From: Boesenbergia rotunda
Lineage: Eukaryota > Streptophyta > Magnoliopsida > Zingiberales > Zingiberaceae
NCBI GenBank assembly: GCA_024364735.1
Contig: JAGFNQ010000960.1
Span: 324,689-388,688, forward strand
Direction: 5' to 3'
Length of the DNA: 64,000 nucleotides
The notes under the pieces were generated by a model, which was not told where the DNA came from, searched no databases, and worked only from the letters and a program-made list of their open reading frames with translations. The position numbers and the translations under genes were made by a program. Position 1 is the stretch's first letter. The number at the start of each line of letters is the position of its first letter. This document shows, in pieces, positions 11,085 through 22,443 of the stretch.

Positions 11085-11601
11085 AGGATTGCTCAACAGA
11101 AGGAGTTCAATCTGAGAAAGCCCCCATCATTCATTATGATTTACTGGTTTTGGGATTCTTGGTACTATACCTTAATCTATCTGCCTCTAGCTAGTTCTTT
11201 GGTTAAATCTCAAATGGCATCTGACTCCTGAATCATTTACTTGGTTTTGCTGGCCAGACCTTGTTATGTGGTCTTATTGGAGTTCCACCTTCAAATGGTG
11301 TCATCCCACAATCTCCAATGCACACGAAAAGTTTGGCCACCCTCAAACACCAAGTAAGCTCCAAATTGTGAATGATTGATTATATTGCTTCTCTCTCTGT
11401 AGCATTATTTGATATTTTTTCATTGGAATTTTCTCACAGTTGCTTCGCAATCGACTGGTAGCCACTGCACGCCAAAGCATGAAAAGAAATTCAAGCTTGA
11501 CTCAAGTACTGTATGGAAATATGCAAGACGCTTATAAGAGATGGAATGCTAAGCTGGTCGAAGTTCTGCAACGTACTCCTCACTATTTGATCTTGGACTA
11601 G
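11085..11601 (+). pseudogene. Captured BOR-type borate transporter exons
   Basis: Three exon-like blocks lie in gene order. Block 1 (about 11085-11161) encodes QQKEFNLRKPPS and then, after a 1-base deletion, HYDLLVLGFL. Block 2 (11258-11353), bounded by CAG| and |GTAAGC splice signals, reads TLLCGLIGVPPSNG then VIPQSPMHTKSLATLKHQ. Block 3 starts at 11440 after CACAG| and reads LLRNRLVATARQSMKRN, then a NMQDAY segment, reaching a stop at 11599-11601. These match the conserved cytosolic region of plant BOR (SLC4-like) borate exporters. Membrane domains are missing, so it cannot transport. Retained introns point to DNA-level capture rather than retroposition. Confidence 0.8.
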
Positions 11602-12210
11602 ACCGTTTACTTGCAAACTCATGTGGCAAGCTTCTACATTGTCTTTGCTTGGAAAATCACATAGCGAGTAGGAGTATAATGTGTTATTTGATTTACATTT
11701 TGCTTTTGTTGAAAGAAAAATGGATAGTTGTAAAATACATGGATTGTTTTGTTTTTGAAACTAATTGGATGTTGCATTTACTTAATTCATGGTGTGTTAT
11801 TGATTATGGATAAACTATTATATTATTGTGTTCTTTTATATGTCTAGAAAAATTATAAATAAAAATAAATATGAAATTTATATAAAAAATTAAGACTTTT
11901 GACACCGGTTGTTTCTAGAACCGGTGTTAAAAATGATGTTTTAACACCGGTTGTTTCCAGAACTGGTGTTAAAAATGATGTTTGAACGCCGATTATTTAA
12001 AATAACCGGTGTCTAAAATGGCTTTCCCGCCTCATAATTGAACTTTTAACAACGGTTATTAACTGGTGTTAAATCTATATATTACACCGGTTTGTTAACC
12101 GGTGTTAAAAGTCTATACTTACAATGCCGGCTGGATCAACACCGGTTCTGGAACCGGTGTTAAAAGTCGAAAATAACCGGTGTTAAAAGCCTTTTTTCCA
12201 CTAGTGAGAC

Positions 12211-13605
12211 ACTAAGTGGGTTTTTAGAAACAAACTAAATGATCAAGGGGAAATTGTGAGAAACAAAGCCCACTTAGTAGCTAAAGGGTTTAGTCAAGTC
12301 GAAGGGTTAGATTATGATGAATCCTATGCCCCAGTAGCTAGACTTGAATCAATTAGAATGTTATTAGCTTTTGCAACACATAGAGGGTTTAAACTATACC
12401 AAGTGGATGTCAAGTCTGCTTTTCTTAATGGGTTTATAAAAGAAGAAGTTTATATAGGGCAACTCCCAGGATTTGAGGACTTAGAAAAACCTGAATATGT
12501 ATTCAAGCTTAGGAAAGCGCTTTATGGGTTGAAACAAGCACCTAGGGCATGGTATGAATGATTATCAACCTATCTAATTTCTAAGGAATTTAACCAAGGT
12601 CAAATTGACTCCACACTATTTGTTAAAACCTTAGAAAAAGATATATTTATTGCACAAATATATGTTGACGACATAATATTTGGATCTACTAATTCTAATT
12701 TTCTAAAAGAATTTGTCAAAATCATGGAGAGCAAATTTGAAATGAGCTCGGTAGGTGAGCTCAACTTTTTCTTAGGGCTACAAATTAAACAAACTAGGGA
12801 TGGTAATTATGTCCATCAATCCAAATATGCTAAAGAATTAATAAAGAAATTCAAAATGGACAATTCTAAAAGCTTAAGTACTCCTATGGCTACTAATGTC
12901 AAAATTGATAATGACCCTGAGGGTAAACCAGTTGACTTAAAATTATACCGAAGTATGATTGGTAGCTTACTGTACTTAACTACTAGTAGACCTGATATAT
13001 TATTTTCTGAAGGAATGTGTGCTAGATACCAAACCTGTGCTAAGGAATCCCACTTAGCAGCCCTAAAGAGAATTCTAAGGTACATTAAGGGTACCCTAAA
13101 TGTAGAGATTTGGTATCCTAGGACTTCCACTTTTAAATTATCAGGATATTTTGACTCTGACTATGCCGGTTGTAAATTAGATAGAAAGAGTACAAGTGGA
13201 AGTTGTCAATTGTTAGGAAATAGTCTAGTCAGCTGGTGTAATAGAAAGCAACACTACGTAGCTTTGTCCACAACTGAAGTAGAATATGTTGCCCTAGGAG
13301 AGTGTGTGGCACAACTTTTATGGATGATGTACACTCTTAAGGATTTCCAGCTAGACTACACCCTAACTAAAGTTTTTATTGACAACATTAGTTCAATCAA
13401 TTTGACTAAGAATCCAATTCATCACTCCCGAACCAAACATATTGAAGTCAAACATCATTTTGTAAGGGATCATGTAGCCAGGGGCAAAATAGTACTTATG
13501 CATGTGGACTCAAAATCCAATTTAACTGACATTTTAACCAAACCATTACCTGAATCTGTGTTTAGCTTAATAAGAAGGCAGTTAGGGTTGTGCTTAGTAG
13601 AATAG
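12211..13605 (+). pseudogene. pol: Reverse transcriptase and RNase H of element B, C-terminal part
   Basis: Reading resumes right after the CACTA element with KWVFRNKLNDQG, then the conserved RARLVAKGF-like and VDVKSAFLNG segments. A TGA at 12559-12561 breaks it. The catalytic YVDDIIFGSTN motif follows (about 12661-12690). The open stretch 12724-13605 contains RT helix residues (GELNFFLGLQIKQ), the RNase H DSDYAGCKLDRKSTSG motif and TEVEYVAL, and ends ILTKPLPESVFSLIRRQLGL. The upstream RT part lies before 9302. It would copy element RNA into DNA. A few lesions inactivate it, but its C-terminal 293 codons remain open. Confidence 0.85.
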
Positions 13606-15066
13606 GATTATTCTATATTTTTTTCAAAAATCTTTTCTATTTTTACATTTTTTTCAAATTAGCATTTAATATATTTTGAAAAATCATTTCTTTTATCAAG
13701 TTGTTGAAATTTAAAATGATTTTCCGACTTAGATTATTTTTCAAAACTTACCCCCTTTAAAACTAGGGTTTTTGCACAAACAGACTTAGCTTAGGCCTTA
13801 ACCCTAGAACTGCATGCACCAATAGATCTAGAAGCCAGCATCTCACAAGCACCTTAGGGTATTTTGATTGATAACCTAGACTGGGTTGAGATGCTTATGT
13901 CTATGCCTTGATTCAAGATGCTTTAAGTCAATGCATCTGCAGTAATTGGGGCAATAAATATAAATTGAACAGCAATCAAGTTAAGTGTTCAAGCTTAGCA
14001 AATCTAACATGATCAAATCACTTAACTTGACTAACCCTAGTGAAAACTACTATTTTATAACAGTTATGAAGTAGCTAACTGGGTTTGACAGGACCCAAAC
14101 AAGTTCAGATTAATTGGTTTGGTCCTTTTTCTTGCTTGAGTTCACTAGAGTTGGTTCAATACAGATTTATAATTTCTTTTAACTAGCTCTAATTCGAAAT
14201 TGACTTGCAATAGTTGTTATCTTTTTTTTTTGATATATTGCAAAGGGGGAGAGAGAAAAAAAGGAGAGTAAATTTTTTTTTCAAATTTTTAAATGTTTCA
14301 TTTTCAAAATTTTTATCTCTCTTTCAAAAAGTAAAGAAAAATTTCTAAGTGCTTTCAAAAATTTCTAAATGCTTTCAAAAATTTCTAAGTGCTTTCAAAA
14401 ATTTCTAAGTGCATTTTTGGTCTAAGAAATATTTCTAAGTGAAAATTTTTCTTAGGAAACAAAATTTGCCTGAGCAAAAACTTTTTGAAACTTTTTGGCA
14501 AAGTATTTCTAAGTAAAAGTTTCCTTAGTGAACAAAATTTTTTTTTGAGCAAAAGCTTTTTCACTCTAAGCAAAATTTCTTAGGTTTCTTTTAAGTAAAA
14601 ATGTTTTTCAAAATGCACAAAATATTTTCCAAGAAAATTTTTCTAAGTGTGCAAAAGTCGAAACTTTTTAAGGGAAAATTTTTTAAAATTTTGGCTAAGT
14701 AATTTTTTTAAGGAAAATTCTTTCTCAAGAGAAATTTTTTGGCTAAGGAATTTTTAAAAAAAATGGTTTAAAGCCTTTTTGAAGTAAAAGTTTTTTTTGG
14801 CTTGTAAAACCTTTCAAAAGTAAAAAAATTGTCTAAGTGTAAAAGGTTTTGTGTAAATGCATTACAAAAACACTTAGTCAAAATTCAAAAACATTTAGAA
14901 GTTTTTCAAAATTGCATATCATTGAAAATTTCAGGGGAAGAACTTTTTCAGGGGGAGCTTATATTTTTAAGTATCTCTTAAAGATAATCTTGTTTGTTAG
15001 ATATGCTTTAAATGCTTTTAACTTAACTTTTTGAACCGTGTTGCCATAAATCAAAAAGGGGGAGAT
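13606..15066 (+). other. 3' noncoding region and polypurine tract of element B
   Basis: Long noncoding tail typical of SIRE-type elements, with purine-rich runs (14245-14270) and a 20-bp tandem repeat (ATTTCTAAGTGCTTTCAAAA, about 14340-14415). I see no env-like frame. The polypurine tract AAAAAGGGGGAGAT is at 15053-15066. Confidence 0.65.
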
Positions 15067-16349
15067 TGTTGGTGCTAGAAGCACCAAAGTCAAACCTATG
15101 TTTTGATAATGGCAAAGAGTTCAGAAGTTAAGGTTTTGTTGTGATCTGACAATGCTAATCAAGTGTGCAGGAAAAGTCCTAGGTACACTAGGCACGATGT
15201 CCTAGTTCTACGAATTGGGCACTAAGTCCTGGCCGTGGGCTGGGCACCTAAGTGCTGACAAAAGGTTGGCCAATAAGTCCTGGTCGAGGACTGGGCACCA
15301 AAGACCTGGTGAATGAAGCTGGGCAATAAGTCATGGTCGAGGCCTGGGCACCGAAGACGTGGTGAGTGAAGCTGGACAATAAGTCCTGGTCGCGGACTGG
15401 GCACGAAGACCTGGTAAGTGAAGCTGGGCAAAAGTCCAACCGGTGGAGCCGGTTGGCAAGCAGGTAAAATCTCCTGAGAGGAGTAGATGAGGACGCGTTC
15501 CCCGTAGGAGGGAATATTAGGCATTGGTTCGACCTAGGGTTCTATTTGGGAAGCTCAAAGTTAGAACCAAGACAGCTCAGGATGTAAATCATACTTAAAT
15601 TCATATCATTTATATGTTATTTGTGTTTTGGAACTAACCCTGGTTGCAGGAACAAAGGGATGGAGGTTTCCACTCCCAGGCACCTCAATGGAGTGAGGCG
15701 CCCTGCTTGACTAGGCGCCTGTGTTGAGACAGGCGCCCTAGACAAAGGGGTATTCCAAAGCCACTGCGAAGCAAGCCTCAAGACTGCAACAGAGGCGCCT
15801 GTTTTAACACAGGCACCCCAGTTAGCTCAGGCGCCTGGTTGAGGGGATAAGCGTTGGCCAAGTCTGCGGATTGAGTTTCGCGCAGTGAGGGTCACGTGTC
15901 AGGCGCCCCCTTCAACACAGGCACCGTAGCTACGACTATATAAAGGGGTTCACCCCCTTGGTTTCCAACACAACTTCTTCCAACGCATTCGAACAAGCGC
16001 TCTGCTCCGAAACGCTTCGTGCTCAAGATTCCAGTGCCAACGACGATCCGCGGCACCGACGTTCTAAATCTTCCAGACGTCGGTATAATTTACTTTTAAT
16101 TGCTGTATCTTAATATTCTATATTTGTACTCAACTTGTAATTATTTTACGAAATATAGAATTGCCCGTCGTAAACGGTCAAGGACCGTGTGCCTTGGAGT
16201 AGGAGCCGACTGCGACTCCGAACCAAATAAAAACAAAAGTGTTAGCGATTGTTTTTGCTTTTTCACTGTGCAATTACTCTTAGTATTTTCGAAAAATTTA
16301 TCGATCGATATTCACCCCCCCCCCTCTATTGATTCAAACCAATCCCACA
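15067..16349 (+). repeat. 3' LTR of element B (complete)
   Basis: 1283 bp from TGTTGGTGC to TCCCACA, starting directly after the polypurine tract. TATATAAA lies at 15937-15944. The right 617 bp match the truncated 5' LTR at 1981-2597 without net length change. Internal CTGGGCACC/AAGTCCTGG-type repeats (about 15195-15430) generate spurious ORFs on the minus strand. Confidence 0.85.
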
Positions 16350-17350
16350 CATTATTATACTTATTCATTGGGCATAATCGTGAAAGAAATATAATAATCA
16401 AACTTTGCATTTTATTAAATAGAATATGATATAAAATGTTTCCTAGACAATCATCTCATAATTGGGTCTAGCACTAACAGTAACAATCTCCCACTAACAC
16501 TAGTGTCAATCACTAAAATATCGAATACCCAGTGACCTAGTGTTGCTATCATGCTTTCTCTGTGCCAATGCCTTAGTTAAAGGATCCGCAATGTTAGTGT
16601 CAGTCGGTACTCTGCATATCCTCACATCTCCTCTATCGATGATCTCTCGAATGAGATGGAAGCGTCGTAGTATATGCTTGGACCGCTGATGAGAGTGAGG
16701 TTTCTTAGCCTGTGCAATAGCCTTATTATTGTCACAATAGAGGTCCATTGGGTCCACTATGCTAAGAACCACACCAAGCTCTATAATGAACTTCTGGATC
16801 CAAACAGCCTCCTTTGCTGCATCAGATATAGCAATATACTTGGCTTCTATTGTAGAATCTGTGACTGTGTCCTGCTTCAAACTCTTCTAGCTCACAGTGC
16901 CACCATTCAAGAAAAATGCATACTTTGATAGCGATCTAAAATCATCCCTGTCAGTTTGGAAGCTTGTATCACTGTAACCCTTTAAAACTAGCTTTTCATC
17001 GTCTCCAAATATTAAGAAATATTCTTTTGTCCTTCGTAGGTACTTAAGAATATTCTTGATAGTTGTTCAGTGATTTTCACCTAGATCTGACTGGTATCTG
17101 CTTGCCATGCTCAACGCGTACGAGACATCTAGGTGAGTACATAGCATGGTGTACATGATAGACCCTATAGCAGATGCATAAGGAATCTGATCCATGCGGT
17201 CTCTCTCCTCCTTAAAAGAGGGAGATTGAGTCTTCGAAAAAAATCATACCATGTGGCATTGGCAGAAATCCCTTCTTGGAATTCTATATGGCAAAATGAA
17301 ATACCTTGTCAATGTATGTACTTTGACTTAGGCCAAGCAATCTTTAAGAA
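16350..17350 (-). pseudogene. pol: Decayed copia fragment E: RNase H and RT piece with LTR stub
   Basis: On the minus strand, 16880-16506 encodes a copia RNase H C-terminus (KQDTVTDSTIEAKYIAI, CDNNKAIAQAKKPHSHQRSK, NIADPLTKALAQ). More degraded RT/RNase H coding continues rightward to about 17350, with a recognisable LSQSTYIDKV block near 17325. At 16350-16479 a short LTR piece ends CACTAACA, followed by a polypurine complement. The family is like element F. The rest is missing, and several stops and shifts make it a relic. Confidence 0.75.
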
Positions 17351-17409
17351 AGTATGTAATACATCATGGAGAGATTTTTGGAGTAGCATGCAAGTATGGA
17401 ATTTTTAGC

Positions 17410-18960
17410 AATTGATGTCATGAAGCTGTTGGTCGAAGCACCTTTTATAAGTCATTCTGGGCGCCTGGATCCCTTCTGGGTGTCTAGGGTCGACCTGATA
17501 TGATCCGATCCTTCTTCATTGGTGATTATCCACCTCCAGACTCTTGGATCCCTTCTAAACACCTGGATTGCTGACGTGGCTGCATTTCGACGAACCTCTA
17601 TCTGAGTCGTCTTTATCCCTTCTCGGGCTCCTAAATCCCTTCTAGGTGCCTAGAGTCTAATGTGTGTCAACAAACCAAGGTATACCAACTCAGTTGCCTG
17701 TGTATCTATATTCATTTTTGGTTGCCTGGAGAACTGGGTGCTTGGACCCATTCTGGGTGCTTGGAATGCTTTAACTCCAACTTTGATTTCCTGCATCATA
17801 AAGTTAGCACAACAAACATAATATGAATAAAAATCTTCTTAGATAGTCTCGGGATTGTCAAGTTCTAACTTTGGATTTTGTTGAAATCCTAGGTCGAATT
17901 GAAGCCTACTGTTCCCTCAACGAGGAATGCGTCCTCACCTACTCTTCTCAAGAGAGTTTACCTTTTTGTCAAGCATCCAATCCTCATAGCCTATTTAGAC
18001 TTTTTCTTAGCCTCCGAGATTAACCCTCAGAACTCCCCCCTAGACATCCGATCCTCGACCCCACCTAGAGTTCTGCCCAATGTCGTCGCGACCCCTAGGA
18101 CTTCCGCTCGATGTCCTTGTTCTACCAAGTCTTCTATCCAGTCCCCTTTATCAGAACTTCTTTGCCCAATCATCTGATTTGGACTTATTTGCCTAACATC
18201 AACTAGGTCTTTCCTACAAACTTAATTAAGCTTGTTAGAATAAAAATAATCTTTAACTTTAAACCTTTGTCAATATCAAAATACATGTTTGATTAGCTAG
18301 TATTTTAGAACTAATAATCTCTCATTTTTTATTTATGGCAACCTGATTCAAAATAAATTAAACATAGCATTTTAAAGATAAATTTTAACACACAAAAAAA
18401 AATTTCAAATTAAACAGTTTGAGTTTTTTAAGTGTTAAATGCTTTTCAAATATGCTCCCCTTAAATTAACATTCTCCCCCTGAAAGATGGTATATTTTTG
18501 AAAATCATACTTTTATCTTTAAAAATAGATTAACTTTAATCTTTCTCTCCTCCCTTGTCATATATCAAATAGTTTGTTTAGTTAGAGAAAATAAAATTCA
18601 TACACTTAATTATTTTTCAAAACATCTAATATATGCAAGGTCTGAACAACCAATTTTGAAAAATCAATTTTGCAAGTGAATGAAATTTCCACTAAGATTT
18701 TTGAAAATTTTCACTCAATTTTGGAAAATAATCATTTTCATGATTTTTCAATTTTTTTGAAAATACATGAATATAGAAATACAATTTTGTATTTTAAAAA
18801 AAAGCTACAACATTTTCAAAAAATTTTAAAGGTAGAAATGTTTTTTAAATAATTTCAGAAAAAATTCAAAATCAAGTTCTGAAAAAGAATTTCCGAAGGA
18901 TTAAATGCAAATTTTTGAAAAGAAGCTCAAATTGAACACCTATTGTTTGCAATCATATTG
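17410..18960 (-). mobile_element. Decayed SIRE-like 3' LTR and 3' internal region, minus strand
   Basis: Read on the minus strand, about 18340-18180 parallels the junction at 15042-15120 of element B: GTTGCCATAAAT, a mutated purine tract (18317-18332), then an LTR start with TTTTGATATTGACAAAGG. The LTR would run leftward from 18316 to about 17410, and 18333-18960 resembles the A/T-rich 3' noncoding tail of element B. There is no coding sequence; the short ORF at 17899-18177 is spurious. The left edge is uncertain. Confidence 0.5.
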
Positions 18961-20286
18961 AAGATTATAACAAGTATTAATGAGTCCAAGCATGATAAAT
19001 GATTAATTTAAGAAATTTAAAAATAACTTTTCTATTTCCCTTAAAAACGTCTAACCTTTTTAATTAAGGTGTTAACTTTGGATTTTAAAATAAGTTTAAT
19101 TATTAAGTTACGATTAAGTTTATTAAAATAAGTTTTAAGGTTAATTATGTTAATACTTTTGATTGAGTTTTAGATTAATTTTAATAGGTTAATTAATTAG
19201 GTTTAACATTTAATGAATGTATAATTTATTATTAAGGATTTAGGTTAAGATTAAATAACCTTTTAATTAAATAAATTAAGTTGAATTGATTAAGATTGCA
19301 TTAGATTTAATGACAAGTTTAACATAATTTCAATTGAGGTTAGGTTAAAATCATTAAATTTAATTTTGAAAAAATTTTAACATTAGTTTAATTTTAGATT
19401 GGTTTAGGTAATCTTTAGAATTAACAATTAGGTTTAAGTTAGTGATTGAATTCATTAAATAAGTTAAATTAAGTAGATTAATTAACTTTTATTAATTAAG
19501 CTTTACTTGATTAAACTCTATTTACCATTAATTAATTAAGAATTATATAAAGTTTTAAATAAAATAACTTTTTTATTAAACTAATTTTGTTAATTAAGTT
19601 AATTTTTCAATGGGTTATTTTTGATAAAGTTTAATTAAGTTAAGTTGTTAAATTTAATTAAGTTAATTTGTTAAATAGATTTTAATTTTAAAAAATAATT
19701 AAATAAATGAATTTGGTTTCAGAAATAGGTTTTAAGTAATTATGTTTTAATTTTTAAAAATAATTAAGTTTTAAAAATAATTAATTTTTGAAAATAATTA
19801 AAATTTTTGAAAATGATTAAGTTATCAAAATAATTAAGTTTTAAAAATAATTAAAATTTTTAAAAATGATTAAGTTTTAAAATAATTAAAGTTTTTGAAA
19901 ATTATTAAATTTTAAAAAATAATTAAGTTTTGAAAATAATTAAGGTTTTTTATAATGATTAAGTTTTCGATATAATTAATGATTTTGAAAATTATTATGT
20001 TTTAAAAATATTTAAATTTTGAAATATTAAAATTTTGGATTTATTAAATAATTAGTTGTTAACTACATTTTAATTACGTTAATTAGGTTCAATAAATTAG
20101 ATTAATTAGTTTGCATTTAACTGATTAATTAATTAAGTTTGATTAGAAATGCCAATTAAATTAATAAGATTTAATTAAATAATTAAGTTGGATTATTTAA
20201 TTTATTGAGTATAATTAATTAGTTTTAGTTGATTTAAGTTAATTAAGTTGAATTAATTGAATTTGATTAATTAAATAGTATGTTAG
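18961..20286. other. AT-rich low-complexity DNA
   Basis: Mostly TTAATTAAGTT- and TTTTAAAAATAATTAA-like runs with long stretches lacking G or C. I see no coding frame, terminal repeats or target duplication. It may be degraded transposon or simple-repeat expansion. Confidence 0.6.
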
Positions 20287-20482
20287 TTAAGTAGTTTAAT
20301 TAAATTGTGTATATTAATTAAGTGAATTTGGTGAATTAAGTTTTAATTTAATTAATTAATTAGATTTGATTAATTATTATGTTTGCATTAATTAAGGGGT
20401 TAATTAAGTTGTTTCAATCAAAGTAAAATTATTGATTTTAACATTTCACCCATTTCTTTATTTTCAAAGAGGAAATCTTATA
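20287..20482. repeat. Direct repeat, copy 1
   Basis: The ~196-bp AT-rich segment ending in GAGGAAATCTTATA is repeated with few changes at 20910-21107 in the same orientation. Confidence 0.8.
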
Positions 20483-20909
20483 ACACCCTAGCTGTTTGGA
20501 CTAGGGTGGAATTGAATTCTTTCAGGAATTGGAATTCAATTCCACTATTTGGAACCCATTTTCAACCAGGAATTGATATGGAATTTGAATTCAATTTCCT
20601 TCAAATCATTCAAAACAAATCAGACCTAAAGAGGTTTGATTTATGAAAGAAATTGCTCTGATAAATGAAAATTACAAAATAGTCTTTATTTCTCACTCAG
20701 CGTCATTTTGGATGAAGGACAAAATGGTAAAAATATAATAATTGAATTCAATTCTGATATATTCCAAATCAAAGAATTCAATTCAAATTTATTATTTACT
20801 AACTCATTCCAAACATGAGAATTGAATTCAATTCATAATAGAATTCAATTCTTGATAGAATTCAATTCAATTCCTTTGCTTAAAAAGTTTCCAAATAGGG
20901 TCAATTTAA
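20483..20909. mobile_element. MITE-like insert between direct repeats
   Basis: The ~427-bp segment differs in composition from its flanks and is rich in GAATTCAATT palindromic words. Its ends carry an imperfect inverted match (CCCTAGCTGTTTGGA on the left; CCCTATTTGGAAAC on the opposite strand at the right). There is no coding capacity. A non-autonomous DNA transposon is the best guess; family and target duplication are not clear. Confidence 0.45.
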
Positions 20910-21107
20910 TTAAGTAGTTTAATTAAATTGTGTATATTAATTAAATGAATTTGGTGAATTAAGTTTTAATTTAATTAAATAATTAGATTAGATTAATTAA
21001 TTATGTTTGCATTAATTAAGGGGGTTAATTAAGTTGTTTCAATCAAACTAAAATTATTGATCTTAACATTTCAGCCATTTCTTTATTTTCAAAGAGGAAA
21101 TCTTATA
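20910..21107. repeat. Direct repeat, copy 2
   Basis: Near-identical to 20287-20482, including the shared ending GAGGAAATCTTATA. The ~200-bp length excludes an ordinary transposon target duplication. Confidence 0.8.
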
Positions 21108-22443
21108 AGTTTTGTGAGATGATGCTAATTTTATCTTTATAAATTTAATTTGAATTCTATGGTTTGATTACCATTTGAGTAAGATTTAGGTTTAACAATT
21201 ACTTAGTTAAATATACATTTCAAAAAATAGTTCGGTCCAACTTGATTAAGGTTGATTGAAATTTGAGTTAGGTTCATGTCTATCTAGGTAATAGGTTTGA
21301 CCCTTGGGGATCTAGTAGTGATTTGGTCTAACTTAATTAATCAATCTTGTTTTAGGAACCTATACTTGAACTTAATTTCTATTTTGATTTAATATTAACA
21401 AGTAAGATTTAAATCGTGAATTAGCCTTTTATCTTAGTCCACTTGGATTGTATACAATCCATTGTTTTAAAAGTGTCATATCAAGATATTTAGAAGCCAT
21501 AGTGAATTGTTCCAATGGATTTCCAAGTTTTTGACTTGAGTTTTCAAAGTGTAATTTTCTTGCTCAAGATATTGGACTTAGTTGAAGTTTCACTTTAAAC
21601 TGGTTAACTTGGGTTGTTTTCCTCCTTAAAGGTTTTTACCTTCTTTTGGGGTGACTTGACCTGGACATTAGATTTGACTAACTGATGAGATAAAATATGA
21701 AATTAAGTTATACAATTTATCTACTATAATAGGACTTACATAAATAATAAAGTCCTTATTCAACAACACTCAAAAGACAATAGTTTTATACCAAAATCGT
21801 TGTTTTTTTTTTTTACTTTTTTACAATGATTTTAACAAAAATTATTGTCGTTAAGCCATTTTTTGGGCAACGATAATGATTTTTGAAAATCATTTCTATT
21901 TGTGCTTTTTTTCTACAACAATGGTTATTGAAAGCCGTTATTCTTTTTCAAAGGTCTAATCCCTCTATTCTATTCTCATGTCAAGTATCTTACGCAAATT
22001 TCATCTCTTCCACGCCAACCTTGGACACTGCCAACGACCCCTCTTCCTCTCTTCCTCCACAAAATCCGACGGCTCCACCTCCTTCCTCACCATTGTTAGT
22101 CATTCATCTCCTCTACTTCTCTCTCCTCAAGCCTCCATCATAACCCTTCCACATCACCTCTCCTCATCACCTCTCCTCATGCCAACACAAGAAGACACCC
22201 GACGCCAAGCTCCTGACGCCACCTTCCATCCATCCTTCTTATCCATTTCTGACTATCTCGTCTCTTCAAGTTAGAAGAGAGAGATCTGGCCACTTCATCT
22301 CCACCTCCTCTTTGGGTTAGAAGATGAGATCCGACAATTTCATCATCTAGAAGTTCTTCATTGTCACTAGCAGCCCCTCTCCTCTTTGGATTAGAAGAGG
22401 AGAGTTCTTTTTATCTCCCTCACTTCTAGACAAAAACTTTTCC
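21108..22443. other. Unclassified intergenic sequence
   Basis: 21108-21700 is AT-rich without recognisable coding. 21780-21960 has repeated ATCGTTG/CAACGAT and AATGATTTTT words in both orientations, like the subterminal region of a DNA transposon end. 21960-22440 is C/T-rich on the plus strand and resembles a promoter/5' UTR. Short ORFs there (about 21883-22274) reflect composition. I could not name the element. Confidence 0.35.

Larger units (their letters stand above)
9305..12206. mobile_element. Non-autonomous CACTA transposon carrying SUMO and BOR gene fragments
   Basis: The 2902-bp element has inverted termini CACTAGT-AC/GG-AAAAAAG and an AGA target duplication. Both ends hold arrays of a subterminal motif, TTTTAACACCGGTT and its complement (9344-9560 and 11900-12185), as expected for CACTA transposase binding. 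No transposase is visible. The interior carries the first exon of a SUMO gene (10475-10552) and exons of a BOR-type borate transporter (about 11085-11601), both on the plus strand. A GC-rich short repeat (9727-9827) and a TAA microsatellite (10143-10189) lie on the left. The element at 51784-56757 shares both ends in the opposite orientation. Confidence 0.88.
1981..16349 (+). mobile_element. SIRE-like Ty1/copia retrotransposon B, degenerate, with two nested insertions
   Basis: Visible in order: truncated 5' LTR (1981-2597), tRNA-iMet-type primer site, gag (2818-6883, broken), protease and integrase (7585-8900), reverse transcriptase and RNase H (12211-13605), long 3' noncoding region, polypurine tract and a full 3' LTR (15067-16349). 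A solo LTR (3708-6130) and a CACTA transposon (9305-12206) are nested inside. Many stops and frameshifts make it non-autonomous. The lineage is assigned from the gag start, the VDDIIFGSTN-type RT motif and the polypurine/LTR junction. No env-like frame is visible after pol. Confidence 0.8.

Noticed and set aside
10475..11601. Intact SUMO or borate transporter gene
   Set aside because: Only exon 1 of SUMO and an internal piece of BOR are present, inside a transposon with a target duplication.
14340..14415. Short regularly spaced repeats as a CRISPR array
   Set aside because: Plain 20-bp tandem repeats without unique spacers, within a retrotransposon tail in a plant genome.
13606..15052. Env-like gene downstream of copia pol
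   Set aside because: No frame over about 60 codons with any membrane or signal character consistent with env.
15222..15524. 100-codon minus-strand ORF with repeats as a protein gene
   Set aside because: Antisense reading of short repeats inside an LTR.
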